A program made the translations under genes and the position numbers. A stretch of 21,777 nt of DNA from an uncultured Verrucomicrobiales bacterium (GTDB taxonomy: Bacteria > Verrucomicrobiota > Verrucomicrobiae > Limisphaerales > CANJSG01): contig CAMLMI010000032.1 of NCBI GenBank assembly GCA_946480965.1, forward strand, positions 1-21,777. The letters are read 5' to 3'. This document shows positions 15,336 through 21,777 of this stretch, piece by piece. Position 1 is the stretch's first letter; every line of letters begins with the position of its first letter. The notes under the pieces were generated by a model. It ran no database searches and was not told the origin of the DNA. It saw only the letters and a program-made list of their open reading frames with translations.

Positions 15336-15781
15336 CGATGACTTCCAGGCCGATCCTGCTGGTCGAGGACAACCCCGACGACGAAATGCTCACGCTGCGC
15401 GCGCTGCGCGGTCACAAGATTTCGAACGAGGTGGTCATCACCCGGGACGGGGCCGAGGCCCTCGACTACCTGATGGGCCGGGGCGGCTTCGCGACGCGCG
15501 ATCTCGGCCAGCTCCCCGCGCTCGTGCTGCTGGACATCAAGCTGCCCAAGGTGAACGGCATCGAGGTGCTCAGCCAGATCAAGGGCAGCCCCGAGACCAA
15601 GGGCATCCCGGTCGTCATGCTCACCTCCTCCAAGGAGGACCAGGACCTCGTGGCCAGCTACAGCCTGGGGGCCAACAGCTACGTGAGGAAGCCGGTCGCC
15701 TTCGAGGACTTCTACGAGGCCGTCGGGCAGGTGGGGGCCTACTGGTTGGGGTTGAACGAATCCCTCCCTTCCACCGTCTGA
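15332..15781 (+). CDS. Stand-alone receiver-domain response regulator (Rcp1-like)
   Basis: A 149-residue single-domain response regulator of the Rcp1 type. ILLVEDNPDDEML carries the acidic pocket (Glu12, Asp13), LVLLDIKLPKVNG the phospho-acceptor Asp68, VVMLTSS the conserved Thr98, and YVRKPV Lys120. The insertion MGRGGFATRDLGQLPAL between helix 2 and strand 3 is characteristic of this subfamily. It has no output domain. Its ATG overlaps the kinase stop by 4 nt and it ends 7 nt before the next gene. It is the evident partner of the upstream kinase and probably passes the phosphate or signal onward through protein contacts. Confidence 0.93.
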   Translation: MTMTSRPILLVEDNPDDEMLTLRALRGHKISNEVVITRDGAEALDYLMGRGGFATRDLGQLPALVLLDIKLPKVNGIEVLSQIKGSPETKGIPVVMLTSSKEDQDLVASYSLGANSYVRKPVAFEDFYEAVGQVGAYWLGLNESLPSTV

Positions 15782-15788
15782 ACCGGAC

Positions 15789-17708
15789 GTGAAACGGCCC
15801 CTCAAAGTCCTGCTGGTGGAGGATTCCCCGGACGACGCGGACTTGGCGCTGGGGCAGTTGAGGCGCGCGGGCTACGACGTGCGGGCCAAGGTGGTCGAAT
15901 CCGCCGCCGGGTTCATGGCCGCCCTCGGCGAGGAGCCCTGGGATCTCGTCCTCTCCGACTACCAGTTGCCTTCCTTCACCGGAATCGAGGCGCTCCGCCT
16001 GCTGCGCACCGCCCGCCACGACACCCCGTTCGTGCTCATTTCCGGCACGGTGGGCGAAGACGTCGCCGTCGAGGCGATGAAGGCCGGGGCCAACGACTAT
16101 CTCCTCAAGCAGAGCCTCGTCCGCCTCGGGCCCGCCGTGGAGCGCGAGCTCCGCGAGGCGGAGAACCGGCGGCTCAAGGAATCCGCCGAACGCGCCCTGC
16201 GCGAGAGCGAGCAGCGCCTCTCGGCCGTGGTCCAGACCGCGATGGACGCCATCATCACGGTGGACGGGGCGTTCCGCATCGTCCTCTTCAACGGCGCGGC
16301 CGAGCGGATGTTCCTCCGGTCCGCCGCCGACGCCATCGGCCAGCCGATCCATGCGCTGATCCCCCGGCTCTTCGCCGAGAACCGCGTCGGCGGCCCAGAG
16401 TCCCGCGAGCAGGTCTTTTCCGGGCTGCGTTCGGACGGCGAGGAGTTCCCCATCGAGGCCTCCATCGCCCGCAGCGAGATCGGCGGGCAGACGCTCTTCA
16501 CCGTCATCCTGCGCGACATCTCGGACCGGGTGCGGGCCGAGGAGGACCGGGATCGGCTGGAGTTCCAGCTGCGCCACGCGCAGAAGATGGAGGCCATCGG
16601 CGTCCTCGCGGGCGGCATCGCGCATGACTTCAACAACATCCTCGGCACGATCCTCGGGAACGCCGAACTGGCCCGCTACGACGTGCCGGATGAGCATCCT
16701 GCGCGGGAATCCCTGGAGGCCATCCTCAAAGCCTCCGAGCGCGCCCGCGAACTGGTCCGCCAGATCCTCGCCTTCAGCCGCCGATCCCTCCCCAGCCAGA
16801 GCGTGATCCGGCCCGACGAGGAGACGATGGACGCCTGCCGTCTCCTGCGCGCGACCATTCCCGCCGGCATCGACGTGGAGACGGTGGTCGAGCCCAAGAC
16901 GCCGCGCATCCGCGCCGACCCGACGCAGTTCCACCAGGTGCTGATCAACCTCGTCACCAATGCCCTCCAGGCCGTGGCGTCGCAGGGCGGGAAGATCCGG
17001 ATCGCCGTCGGCCCCGCGTTCATCCAGTCGGCCTCGGCGGAGCGGCCCGCACTGGGCCGGTATTGCCGCCTGGCCGTTTCGGACAACGGCAGCGGCATCG
17101 ATCCCAAGCTGCGCAGCCGCATCTTCGATCCCTTCTTCACCACCAAGGGACCGGGCAGCGGCACCGGCCTCGGGCTTTCCGTCGTCCACGGGATCGTCAA
17201 CACCTACGGCGGCTTCATCGAGGTGGACAGCCAGCCGGGACAAGGCTCCAGCTTCCAGGTCTATTTTCCGGCGGTGGATACGGCGGAGACCCCGGCCGAA
17301 CCGGCGGCCGAGCTGCCGATGGGCCAAGGGGAGGAAATCCTGATCCTCGACGACGAGCTGCTGTTGCTCGACGCGCTGCGGCGGCTGCTGGAAAAGCGGA
17401 ACTACCGCCCCGTCGTCGTTTCCCGGCCGGAGATGGCGCAGTCGGCCCTGGAAGATCCGGCCCACCGCATCCGGCTGGCCATCCTCGACTACGCCATGCC
17501 CGGATCGTCCGGGCTCGATGTCGCCGCTTCTCTGGTCAAGTGCCGCCCCGGACTGCCGATCATCCTGGTCAGCGGCAACCCCGGAGGAGTCTCCGAGGAG
17601 GCGGCGCGCAGTGTCGGCATCCGAGAGATCTTCACCAAACCGGTGAGGGCGGCCGATCTCCTGCCCGCGCTGTCCCGGCTGTTGGGCACCGAACCCTTGA
17701 AACCATGA
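15789..17708 (+). CDS. Hybrid histidine kinase, REC-PAS-HisKA-HATPase-REC
   Basis: A 639-residue soluble hybrid kinase with no membrane segment. The N-terminal receiver (about 1-120) has VLLVEDSPDDADL and Asp57 in VLSDYQLPSF. Then come a helical linker, a PAS domain (about 143-255, SAVVQTAMDAIITVDGAF) and HisKA with QKMEAIGVLAGGIAHDFNN and His279. The ATPase domain is of the NtrB-like class (INLVTNALQAV, DNGSGID, GTGLGLSVVHGIV). The C-terminal receiver (about 513-639) has ILILDDELLLLDAL and Asp567 in AILDYAMPG. The likely start is GTG 15789, 7 nt after the previous stop, because the receiver begins directly after it. Its stop overlaps the next gene as ATGA. The N-terminal receiver is a candidate input site for phosphate from the upstream kinase; that route is inferred. 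Confidence 0.93.
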   Translation: MKRPLKVLLVEDSPDDADLALGQLRRAGYDVRAKVVESAAGFMAALGEEPWDLVLSDYQLPSFTGIEALRLLRTARHDTPFVLISGTVGEDVAVEAMKAGANDYLLKQSLVRLGPAVERELREAENRRLKESAERALRESEQRLSAVVQTAMDAIITVDGAFRIVLFNGAAERMFLRSAADAIGQPIHALIPRLFAENRVGGPESREQVFSGLRSDGEEFPIEASIARSEIGGQTLFTVILRDISDRVRAEEDRDRLEFQLRHAQKMEAIGVLAGGIAHDFNNILGTILGNAELARYDVPDEHPARESLEAILKASERARELVRQILAFSRRSLPSQSVIRPDEETMDACRLLRATIPAGIDVETVVEPKTPRIRADPTQFHQVLINLVTNALQAVASQGGKIRIAVGPAFIQSASAERPALGRYCRLAVSDNGSGIDPKLRSRIFDPFFTTKGPGSGTGLGLSVVHGIVNTYGGFIEVDSQPGQGSSFQVYFPAVDTAETPAEPAAELPMGQGEEILILDDELLLLDALRRLLEKRNYRPVVVSRPEMAQSALEDPAHRIRLAILDYAMPGSSGLDVAASLVKCRPGLPIILVSGNPGGVSEEAARSVGIREIFTKPVRAADLLPALSRLLGTEPLKP

Positions 17709-18079
17709 GCGCGGTCTTGCTGGTCGATGATGATGACGGGTTCCGCCATGCGATGGGGCGGATCCTGAGGGGCGCGGGCCACACCGTGCAGGAGCTGGCC
17801 AGCGGGCAGGAGGTGCCCCGCGTGCTCCACGACACGAAGATCGACGTGCTCGTCACGGACCTGATCATGCCCGATGTCGAGGGGCTGGAGACCATCCGCA
17901 CCGTCCGTCGCCACCATCCCGGCCTGCCCATCATCGCGATCTCCGGCGGTGGCCGGTTGACCCCGGAAAGCTACCTCACGATGGCGCGGGGCGTGGGGGC
18001 CAATCGCGTCCTCGCCAAGCCGTTCGAGCCGTCGGCGCTGGTGGCCATGATCGAGACCCTGACGGCCCGCGCCGAGTGA
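17705..18079 (+). CDS. Stand-alone CheY-like response regulator
   Basis: A 124-residue single receiver domain: VLLVDDDDGFRHAM supplies the acidic pocket, VLVTDLIMPDVEG the phospho-acceptor Asp52, IIAISGGG the conserved Ser80, and VLAKPF Lys105. No DNA-binding or enzymatic output domain is attached. It starts 4 nt inside the hybrid kinase gene (ATGA), so it is translationally coupled and closes the four-gene operon. It is convergent with the O-methyltransferase gene, with only 19 nt between the two stops. Confidence 0.92.
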   Translation: MSAVLLVDDDDGFRHAMGRILRGAGHTVQELASGQEVPRVLHDTKIDVLVTDLIMPDVEGLETIRTVRRHHPGLPIIAISGGGRLTPESYLTMARGVGANRVLAKPFEPSALVAMIETLTARAE

Positions 18080-18098
18080 CGCGGCTGGGTCTGTTCCT

Positions 18099-19130
18099 TC
18101 AGCGCTTTTCCAGCACCAGCGCGCTCCGGCCCACCGCGCTGGGCACCTGGGCGATGGGTTCCAGCCCGAAGTCCTGGCCGATCCCCTCGATCTCCCGCGT
18201 CGAATAGCACCGTCCTTGCGTGATGTGCAGCAGCACCACGGAGTATTCCGCCACGGACAGCGGCCCGTCCTTCTCCGGCGAAAGAAACGCGTCGTGGACG
18301 ATCAGCCAACCGCCCTTCTCCAGCGCTTCGGCGGACGCCTTCATCAGTTGCCGCACCACCGGCAGATCCCAGTCGTGCAGCACGTTCGAGTAGAGGTGGA
18401 CGTCGTGTCCCGAGGGCAACGGTTCCACCAGCATGTCGCCCGCGACGGTGCCGACGCGGTCCGAGAATCCGCGCTTGGCGATGGCCCGGGCCGCGATTCG
18501 GTCCACCGGCGGCTTGTCCAGCACCGTGCCGCGCAGGTTCGGAAAACGGGCCGCGAAGGCGCACGCGTAAACGCCCGAACCGCCCGCGATGTCGAGCACC
18601 CTTCGTTTGCCGGAAAGATCCAGGTTCGCCGCCAAGGCCTGCGAGAGCAGCACGCCCCGGCAATCCATCATGGCGGTGAACTCTTCGGCGAACGCTTCGC
18701 TCTCCATCGCCTTGTGCCAATCGCCCTGGTCCTTGCGCGCCGCGAAGTTCGCCGGCCGATCCGTGCGGAGAATCTCCAGCAGATCGCGCGCGATGGGCCG
18801 GTCCTTCAACTTGGGATAGTAGGGCGCGAGGTTCCACGGCGAACCCGCGACGGTGTGTTCCCGTCCGGCGGCGGTGACGGAAAGAAGATCGCCTTCCCGC
18901 CGCAGCAGCCCGAGCGAGACCAGCAGCGTCGTCATCACGTCGAGCGGGCGGGGATGGAACCCGAAGTGGGCTCCGATCTCGGCCAGGGTTTTCGGGCCGA
19001 CGCCATTCAGCCAGGTGAAGAAATCGAGTTCCACCAGGGCCACGTCGAGCATGTCCACCGCGTAGAACCCGTCGCGGTAGCGGTAGAGCTGCGATGGATC
19101 GGTTTGCGGCGCGGTGGTCAGGTCGAACAT
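18099..19130 (-). CDS. SAM-dependent O-methyltransferase (plant-type/CrtF-like, family 2)
   Basis: A 343-residue methyltransferase with the two-part layout of the O-methyltransferase 2 family. An N-terminal winged-helix dimerisation domain (about 15-100: YAVDMLDVALVELDFFTWL, then TLAEIGAHFG and VMTTLLVSLGLLRREGD) precedes a Rossmann SAM domain with motif I VLDIAGGSGVYACAFA, an acidic strand-2 end in TVLDKPPV, and a late motif GDMLVEPLPSGHDVHLYSNV followed by LHDWD, where the His matches the catalytic base position. The product in related enzymes is a methylated hydroxyl on a carotenoid, polyketide or phenolic. The substrate here cannot be predicted. It lies 49 nt after the preceding methyltransferase gene on the same strand and probably shares its transcript. 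No strong ribosome binding site precedes ATG 19130. Confidence 0.85.
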   Translation of the reverse strand: MFDLTTAPQTDPSQLYRYRDGFYAVDMLDVALVELDFFTWLNGVGPKTLAEIGAHFGFHPRPLDVMTTLLVSLGLLRREGDLLSVTAAGREHTVAGSPWNLAPYYPKLKDRPIARDLLEILRTDRPANFAARKDQGDWHKAMESEAFAEEFTAMMDCRGVLLSQALAANLDLSGKRRVLDIAGGSGVYACAFAARFPNLRGTVLDKPPVDRIAARAIAKRGFSDRVGTVAGDMLVEPLPSGHDVHLYSNVLHDWDLPVVRQLMKASAEALEKGGWLIVHDAFLSPEKDGPLSVAEYSVVLLHITQGRCYSTREIEGIGQDFGLEPIAQVPSAVGRSALVLEKR

Positions 19131-19179
19131 GCGCCGGACTGTGCCGCAGCCGCCGGGTGCGTCCAGCGCGCATTCCCGA

Positions 19180-19980
19180 TCAGCGTTTCCGCCAATGGGC
19201 CGAGCGATAGGTCAGTTCGCCCTCCGCCAAGGCGCGGTAGATGCGCGAGCCTTGGACGCCGGCGAAGTCGCGGCCGAGCCCGTGCAGGAACTTCGGCAGA
19301 TGCCGCTGGACCAGGTCCAGCGAACGGGCCGAATTGCGGTCCATGCCGCGCCGGACTTCCACGCCGATGTCGCGCGTGCAGACGTGTTCCAACGGCGATG
19401 AGGAGAAGTCCTTGTCCCAGCTCTGCATCCCGTCCGCGAACCGGAAGTCGGCGTAGAGCAACGATCCGCCGGGAACGAGCACCCGCGCGACTTCCCGGAG
19501 GAAGGCGGGGAAATCGGGATAGCAGTGCGACGCCTCCACGTTGACCACGGCGTCGAACGTCGCGTCGGCGAAAGGCAGGCGACAGGCGTTGCCGCGCACA
19601 AAGGACAGGCCGGGCACAGCGTGTCGTCGGCGGCAAAACGCGATCCCCGCCGGATTCAGATCGAGCCCGGTGTATTCCGCGGGCCGAAAGGTGCGGCTCA
19701 GATACGACGCGCCGCCACCATGGCCGCAACTGACCTCCAGCACCCTTTTTCCGCGCAGGTCGATTTGGGAACCGACGTGGTGGTAGAGCTGGATGCAGGC
19801 GCGGTTCGGTTCGTCTTCCTCGGAAAGAACCGGAGCGGGAACGCCCCTCGCTTCCTCGAAGGCGTAGTTGAAGAACAGCACGTCGTCCGCGCGCAGGCGC
19901 CGCGTCAGGTAGGGATACCAGAGCCGCCAGATCGCCTGCCGCGCGGGCGCGAAGGAGAAGAGCCGGTCAACGATGGACAC
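19180..19980 (-). CDS. Class I SAM-dependent methyltransferase (phthiotriolone-methyltransferase-like)
   Basis: A 266-residue methyltransferase if GTG 19980 is used. Motif I is VLEVSCGHGGGASYLSR, motif II TGLDLNPAGIAFCRRRH, post-motif LPFADATFDAVVNVEASHCY, and motif III VLVPGGSLLYADFR, all in normal order. The pattern VSCGHGGGASYL and EASHCYP is close to mycobacterial (phenol)phthiotriolone dimycocerosate methyltransferases, so a lipid or polyketide O-methyl transfer is plausible but unproved. Frame is open to ATG 20040. I prefer GTG 19980 because the family starts near SIVDRLFSFAPARQ and because ATG 20040 would overlap the carbonic anhydrase gene by 74 nt rather than 14. Either way the two genes overlap, which implies translational coupling. 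It is followed by the O-methyltransferase gene. Confidence 0.85.
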   Translation of the reverse strand: MSIVDRLFSFAPARQAIWRLWYPYLTRRLRADDVLFFNYAFEEARGVPAPVLSEEDEPNRACIQLYHHVGSQIDLRGKRVLEVSCGHGGGASYLSRTFRPAEYTGLDLNPAGIAFCRRRHAVPGLSFVRGNACRLPFADATFDAVVNVEASHCYPDFPAFLREVARVLVPGGSLLYADFRFADGMQSWDKDFSSSPLEHVCTRDIGVEVRRGMDRNSARSLDLVQRHLPKFLHGLGRDFAGVQGSRIYRALAEGELTYRSAHWRKR

Positions 19981-20671
19981 GGTTCTCGGTGGAGGGACGG
20001 CGTGCGCGGAGCTGGACGCCTTTGCGGGCGAGGCACGCATCGAGCGCCGTCGTGTAGATGTCGCCGAGGGCGCCGGGCTGCGCGACCGTCATGTTGAGAT
20101 CGCGCAACCGGCCGTCGTGCACGCCGTAGATCCAGCCGTGGATCGTCAGCTCCTGGCCGCGCGCCCAGGCGTCCTGGACGATGGTGGTCTGGGAGACGTT
20201 GACCGCCTGCTCGATGACGTTCAGCTCGCAAAGCATGTCCACCTTCGCCCGCTCCTCGGGCAATTCGTCGAGGATCGGCCCGTGCATGTGCCGCACGTCC
20301 TGCACATGGCGCAGCCAGTTGTCGATGAGGCCGAGCTTCCGGTTCTGCAACGCCGCCGCCACGCCACCGCAACCGTAGTGCCCGGTCACGATGATGTGCT
20401 TCACCTTCAGCACGTCCACCGCGAACTGGACGACCGATAGGCAGTTCAGGTCCGAGTGGACGACGACGTTGGCCACGTTGCGATGGACGAAGAGCTCGCC
20501 GGGCAGGAGGCCGACGATCTCGTTGGCCGGCACGCGGCTGTCCGAGCAGCCGATCCAGAGATATTCCGGGGCCTGCTGGTTGGAGAGCTTCTTGAAAAAA
20601 TCCGGGTCCTTCTGGCGGATGGCTTCGGACCAGGCGACGTTTTGGCTGAAGAGGTTTCCTAGAGTGCTCAC
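19967..20671 (-). CDS. can: Beta-class carbonic anhydrase
   Basis: A 234-residue beta-carbonic anhydrase interconverting CO2 and bicarbonate in the cytoplasm. Zinc ligands are placed exactly as in the E. coli enzyme: Cys42 and Asp44 in GCSDSRVPAN, His98 and Cys101 in GHYGCGG. Asp44-Arg46, the catalytic dyad, is present. Trp39, Arg64 and Tyr182 match the non-catalytic bicarbonate pocket of the type II enzymes, so allosteric bicarbonate inhibition is expected. The start is GTG 20671, giving the family opening MSTLGNLFSQNVAW. The C-terminus carries a basic tail (about residues 217-234) whose last codons overlap the downstream methyltransferase gene. It is the first gene of a likely three-gene minus-strand unit, although why carbonic anhydrase should travel with two methyltransferases is unclear. 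Confidence 0.95.
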   Translation of the reverse strand: MSTLGNLFSQNVAWSEAIRQKDPDFFKKLSNQQAPEYLWIGCSDSRVPANEIVGLLPGELFVHRNVANVVVHSDLNCLSVVQFAVDVLKVKHIIVTGHYGCGGVAAALQNRKLGLIDNWLRHVQDVRHMHGPILDELPEERAKVDMLCELNVIEQAVNVSQTTIVQDAWARGQELTIHGWIYGVHDGRLRDLNMTVAQPGALGDIYTTALDACLARKGVQLRARRPSTENRVHR

Positions 20672-20752
20672 GGGAACGGATGTTTAGCCCACAGCGGGGA
20701 CACCCGGCAACTGCTCAGGTGGGCCGGGAAAAAAACGGGGAAAACGCGGAAG

Positions 20753-20828
20753 TGGTGGAGCCTAGGGGGTTCGAACCCCTGACCTTCTCATTGCGAACGA
20801 GACGCTCTACCAACTGAGCTAAGACCCC
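20753..20828 (-). tRNA. tRNA-Ala, anticodon CGC, CCA encoded
   Basis: The minus strand folds into a full cloverleaf of 76 nt including CCA. Acceptor GGGGTCT pairs with AGGCTCC and contains the G3-T70 pair that marks alanine tRNAs. D stem GCTC/GAGC. Anticodon stem TCTCG/TGAGA with loop TTCGCAA, so U33 is followed by CGC. T stem AGGGG/CCCCT with loop TTCGAAC. The CCA end is encoded (20753-20755). The anticodon reads GCG codons. The neighbouring carbonic anhydrase gene is on the same strand but need not be cotranscribed. Confidence 0.95.
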
Positions 20829-20842
20829 AACCGCGACCGGCA

Positions 20843-20871
20843 TCGTTAGAGACTGCCCGCGTCGCCAGCAA
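20843..20871 (-). promoter_or_regulatory. Candidate promoter of the tRNA gene
   Basis: On the minus strand TTGCTG (20866-20871) and TAACGA (20843-20848) are 17 nt apart, and the second ends 15 nt before the tRNA 5' end, followed by a GC-rich stretch. Spacing and position suit a stable-RNA promoter, but both boxes match the consensus only in part. Confidence 0.35.
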
Positions 20872-20967
20872 GCCATTTTTCCGCAGCCAACGTTGCGATC
20901 ATCCTGGGCTCGTAGGTTCATCCGATAATGGGCCGCATTTCTTCCATCGGAGCCTTCGCGGCTTCGA

Positions 20968-20991
20968 GGGAGCAGGCTACAAGCCTGTCCC
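20968..20991. repeat. Intergenic hairpin repeat
   Basis: GCAGGCT, a three-base loop ACA, and AGCCTGT form a stem extended outward by GGG/CCC around one bulged A. It resembles the GGAGCAGGCT-type dispersed hairpins I associate with Verrucomicrobiota. A run of five T follows a few bases later, but no gene on the plus strand ends here. The surrounding 20829-21082 segment (254 nt) holds no gene. Confidence 0.5.
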
Positions 20992-21082
20992 GAAGGTTTT
21001 TGAACGTGCTGCCAACCCTGCTTGAAGCTGCGGCACTCGCGCAGAACAGGAAACGACGTCGCGCAGGTTTCTGGATGAAACG

Positions 21083-21111
21083 AAAAAAGCCCCGGCCGGA
21101 GCCGGGGCTTT
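21083..21111 (-). terminator. Intrinsic terminator of the RNA-binding protein gene
   Basis: On the minus strand AGCCCCGGC, loop TCCG, GCCGGGGCT, then TTTTT. The stem is perfect and begins about 25 nt after the stop codon at 21136. Confidence 0.92.
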
Positions 21112-21135
21112 CGCAGAATGATTGGAACGGACCGC

Positions 21136-21456
21136 TTAGTAGCGGTTGCGTCCGCCGCCACCGCCGCCACCGCCGCGGTATCCACCGCCGCCGCCGCCGG
21201 AACGCTCTTCGCGGGGCTTGGCGACGTTGACCGTGAGGTCACGGCCATCGACCGAACGGCCGCTCAGACCGGAGATCGCCGCTTCCGCTTCCTGGGCGGA
21301 GTTCATGGTGACGAAGCCGAAGCCGCGGGAACGGCCGGTGTCGCGGTCGGTCATGACGGCGACTTCGTTGACGGCGCCGAATTCGGAGAAGGCTTCGCGA
21401 AGCGAGGCTTCCGTGGTGTTGAAGGAGAGATTTCCGACAAACAGTTTGCTGCTCAT
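21136..21456 (-). CDS. Glycine-rich RNA-binding protein, single RRM
   Basis: A 106-residue protein with one RNA recognition motif (residues 3-80) and a glycine/arginine/tyrosine tail. RNP2 is KLFVGNLS and RNP1 is RGFGFVTM, both with the aromatic residues that stack on RNA bases. The tail (about 86-106) is almost pure Gly with Arg and Tyr, ending GRNRY. This is the bacterial Rbp type known from cyanobacteria and many other phyla, often induced by cold and probably acting as an RNA chaperone. ATG 21456 fits the family start MSSKLFVGNLS. No clear Shine-Dalgarno is seen. The leader is about 50 nt if the promoter proposed at 21516-21544 is right. A strong terminator follows, so it is monocistronic. 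Confidence 0.95.
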   Translation of the reverse strand: MSSKLFVGNLSFNTTEASLREAFSEFGAVNEVAVMTDRDTGRSRGFGFVTMNSAQEAEAAISGLSGRSVDGRDLTVNVAKPREERSGGGGGGYRGGGGGGGGRNRY

Positions 21457-21515
21457 GTGATGATATCTGTTCTGAACTAACCGGGTCCTTATCCAGACTG
21501 TTCCCGACGATCGGG

Positions 21516-21544
21516 TCTAAAAATCATCACTGAATCATCTTCAA
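21516..21544 (-). promoter_or_regulatory. Candidate promoter of the RNA-binding protein gene
   Basis: On the minus strand TTGAAG (21539-21544) and TTTAGA (21516-21521) are separated by 17 nt. A small inverted repeat CCCGA/TCGGG (21503-21515) overlaps the expected transcription start. This is about 60 nt before the start codon. Seen by eye only. Confidence 0.35.
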
Positions 21545-21732
21545 CTGAGGATTTGCCATGCCTTGAGGGTTCCGAGCTACTCGACAGGGGTGCAAGCTGA
21601 CTGGATTGGCCGAAGTAGCAACGTATATCGCAAAATCTTTTCGCATCGTGCTGGCCGGGCTGAAACGGTGCGCTGCTCCCGTGGCGTAGTTTCGGCGTGC
21701 AGGGCCGGGATGGATTGTGGCGTGATCGGCCC

Positions 21733-21777
21733 GTGAGAGCGGTTCTTCAACGGGTGTCCGAAGCCTCGGTCCGATCG
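21733..21777 (+). CDS. dtd: D-aminoacyl-tRNA deacylase, first 15 codons
   Basis: The window ends inside this gene. GTG 21733 starts a frame reading MRAVLQRVSEASVRS, which matches the very conserved N-terminus of D-aminoacyl (D-Tyr) tRNA deacylase (MRAVIQRV-x-x-ASV). The enzyme hydrolyses D-amino acids wrongly attached to tRNA. GTG is the only in-frame start that gives this N-terminus; ATG 21710 is out of frame. Only 15 residues can be seen, so the rest of the gene is not verified. The 188 nt before it (21545-21732) show no other gene. Confidence 0.75.
   Translation, partial: MRAVLQRVSEASVRS

Noticed and set aside
15621..17465. Minus-strand open frame of 614 codons antisense to the hybrid kinase
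   Set aside because: Shadow of a gene with intact REC, PAS and kinase motifs on the plus strand.
20753..20828. Reading the tRNA anticodon as TCG (Arg) or GCA (Cys)
   Set aside because: With a seven-base loop and U33 in place, positions 34-36 are CGC, and the G3-T70 pair supports alanine.
21146..21460. Proline-rich plus-strand frame and GGN-type triplet repeat
   Set aside because: Antisense of the glycine-rich tail of the RRM protein; the triplet pattern follows from Gly codons.
1..21777. CRISPR array, transposase, integrase or phage genes
   Set aside because: No regularly spaced direct repeats and no such protein motifs were seen on either strand.

Overview
The window is high-GC bacterial DNA that most resembles the phylum Verrucomicrobiota. 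The clues are two PEP-CTERM proteins, pseudopilins of the DUF1559/verrucomicrobial type, a TIGR03435-like protein, and several families of palindromic intergenic repeats that I remember as typical of this phylum. This assignment is inferred from gene families; no 16S rRNA or other phylogenetic marker is present. Shine-Dalgarno sequences are weak or absent before many genes, so start choices rest mainly on homology.

Layout. (1) 1-1013 is the 3' part of a CPD photolyase, followed by a degenerate pseudopilin (1187-1900). (2) 1901-2475 has no gene but is crowded with hairpins, including a near-identical 31-bp inverted pair. (3) 2476-5029 is a three-gene minus-strand operon: a canonical pseudopilin, a TIGR03435-like membrane-anchored protein, and a zinc-ribbon/two-TM protein with a DUF6805-like C-terminus. 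(4) Divergently, 5243-7291 encodes a trypsin-like protease/TPR lipoprotein. (5) 7298-8260 is an AT-richer island bounded by related palindromes. It holds a small membrane-protein gene split by one in-frame TAA. (6) A class V aminotransferase (minus) and the tRNA hydroxylase miaE (plus) are separated by a large inverted repeat. (7) Two PEP-CTERM genes follow, each with a strong intrinsic terminator behind it. (8) 12732-18079 is a tightly coupled two-component operon: multi-PAS histidine kinase, Rcp1-like receiver, REC-PAS-kinase-REC hybrid, and a second stand-alone receiver. (9) On the minus strand, a beta-carbonic anhydrase gene overlaps a SAM methyltransferase gene, which is followed by an O-methyltransferase. 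(10) The right end has tRNA-Ala(CGC), a glycine-rich RRM protein with its own terminator, and the first 15 codons of dtd.

How the genes work together. Photolyase, miaE, dtd, the carbonic anhydrase and the tRNA are housekeeping or accessory metabolism. The signalling operon looks like a self-contained phosphorelay with no DNA-binding output domain. The pseudopilin/TIGR03435/zinc-ribbon operon and the PEP-CTERM proteins point to a complex cell surface, but no secretion ATPase, prepilin peptidase or exosortase is in view. The most unusual items are the zinc-ribbon/DUF6805-like fusion in its operon, the pseudopilin that has lost its processing motif, and the stop-interrupted island. I see no CRISPR array, phage or transposase gene.
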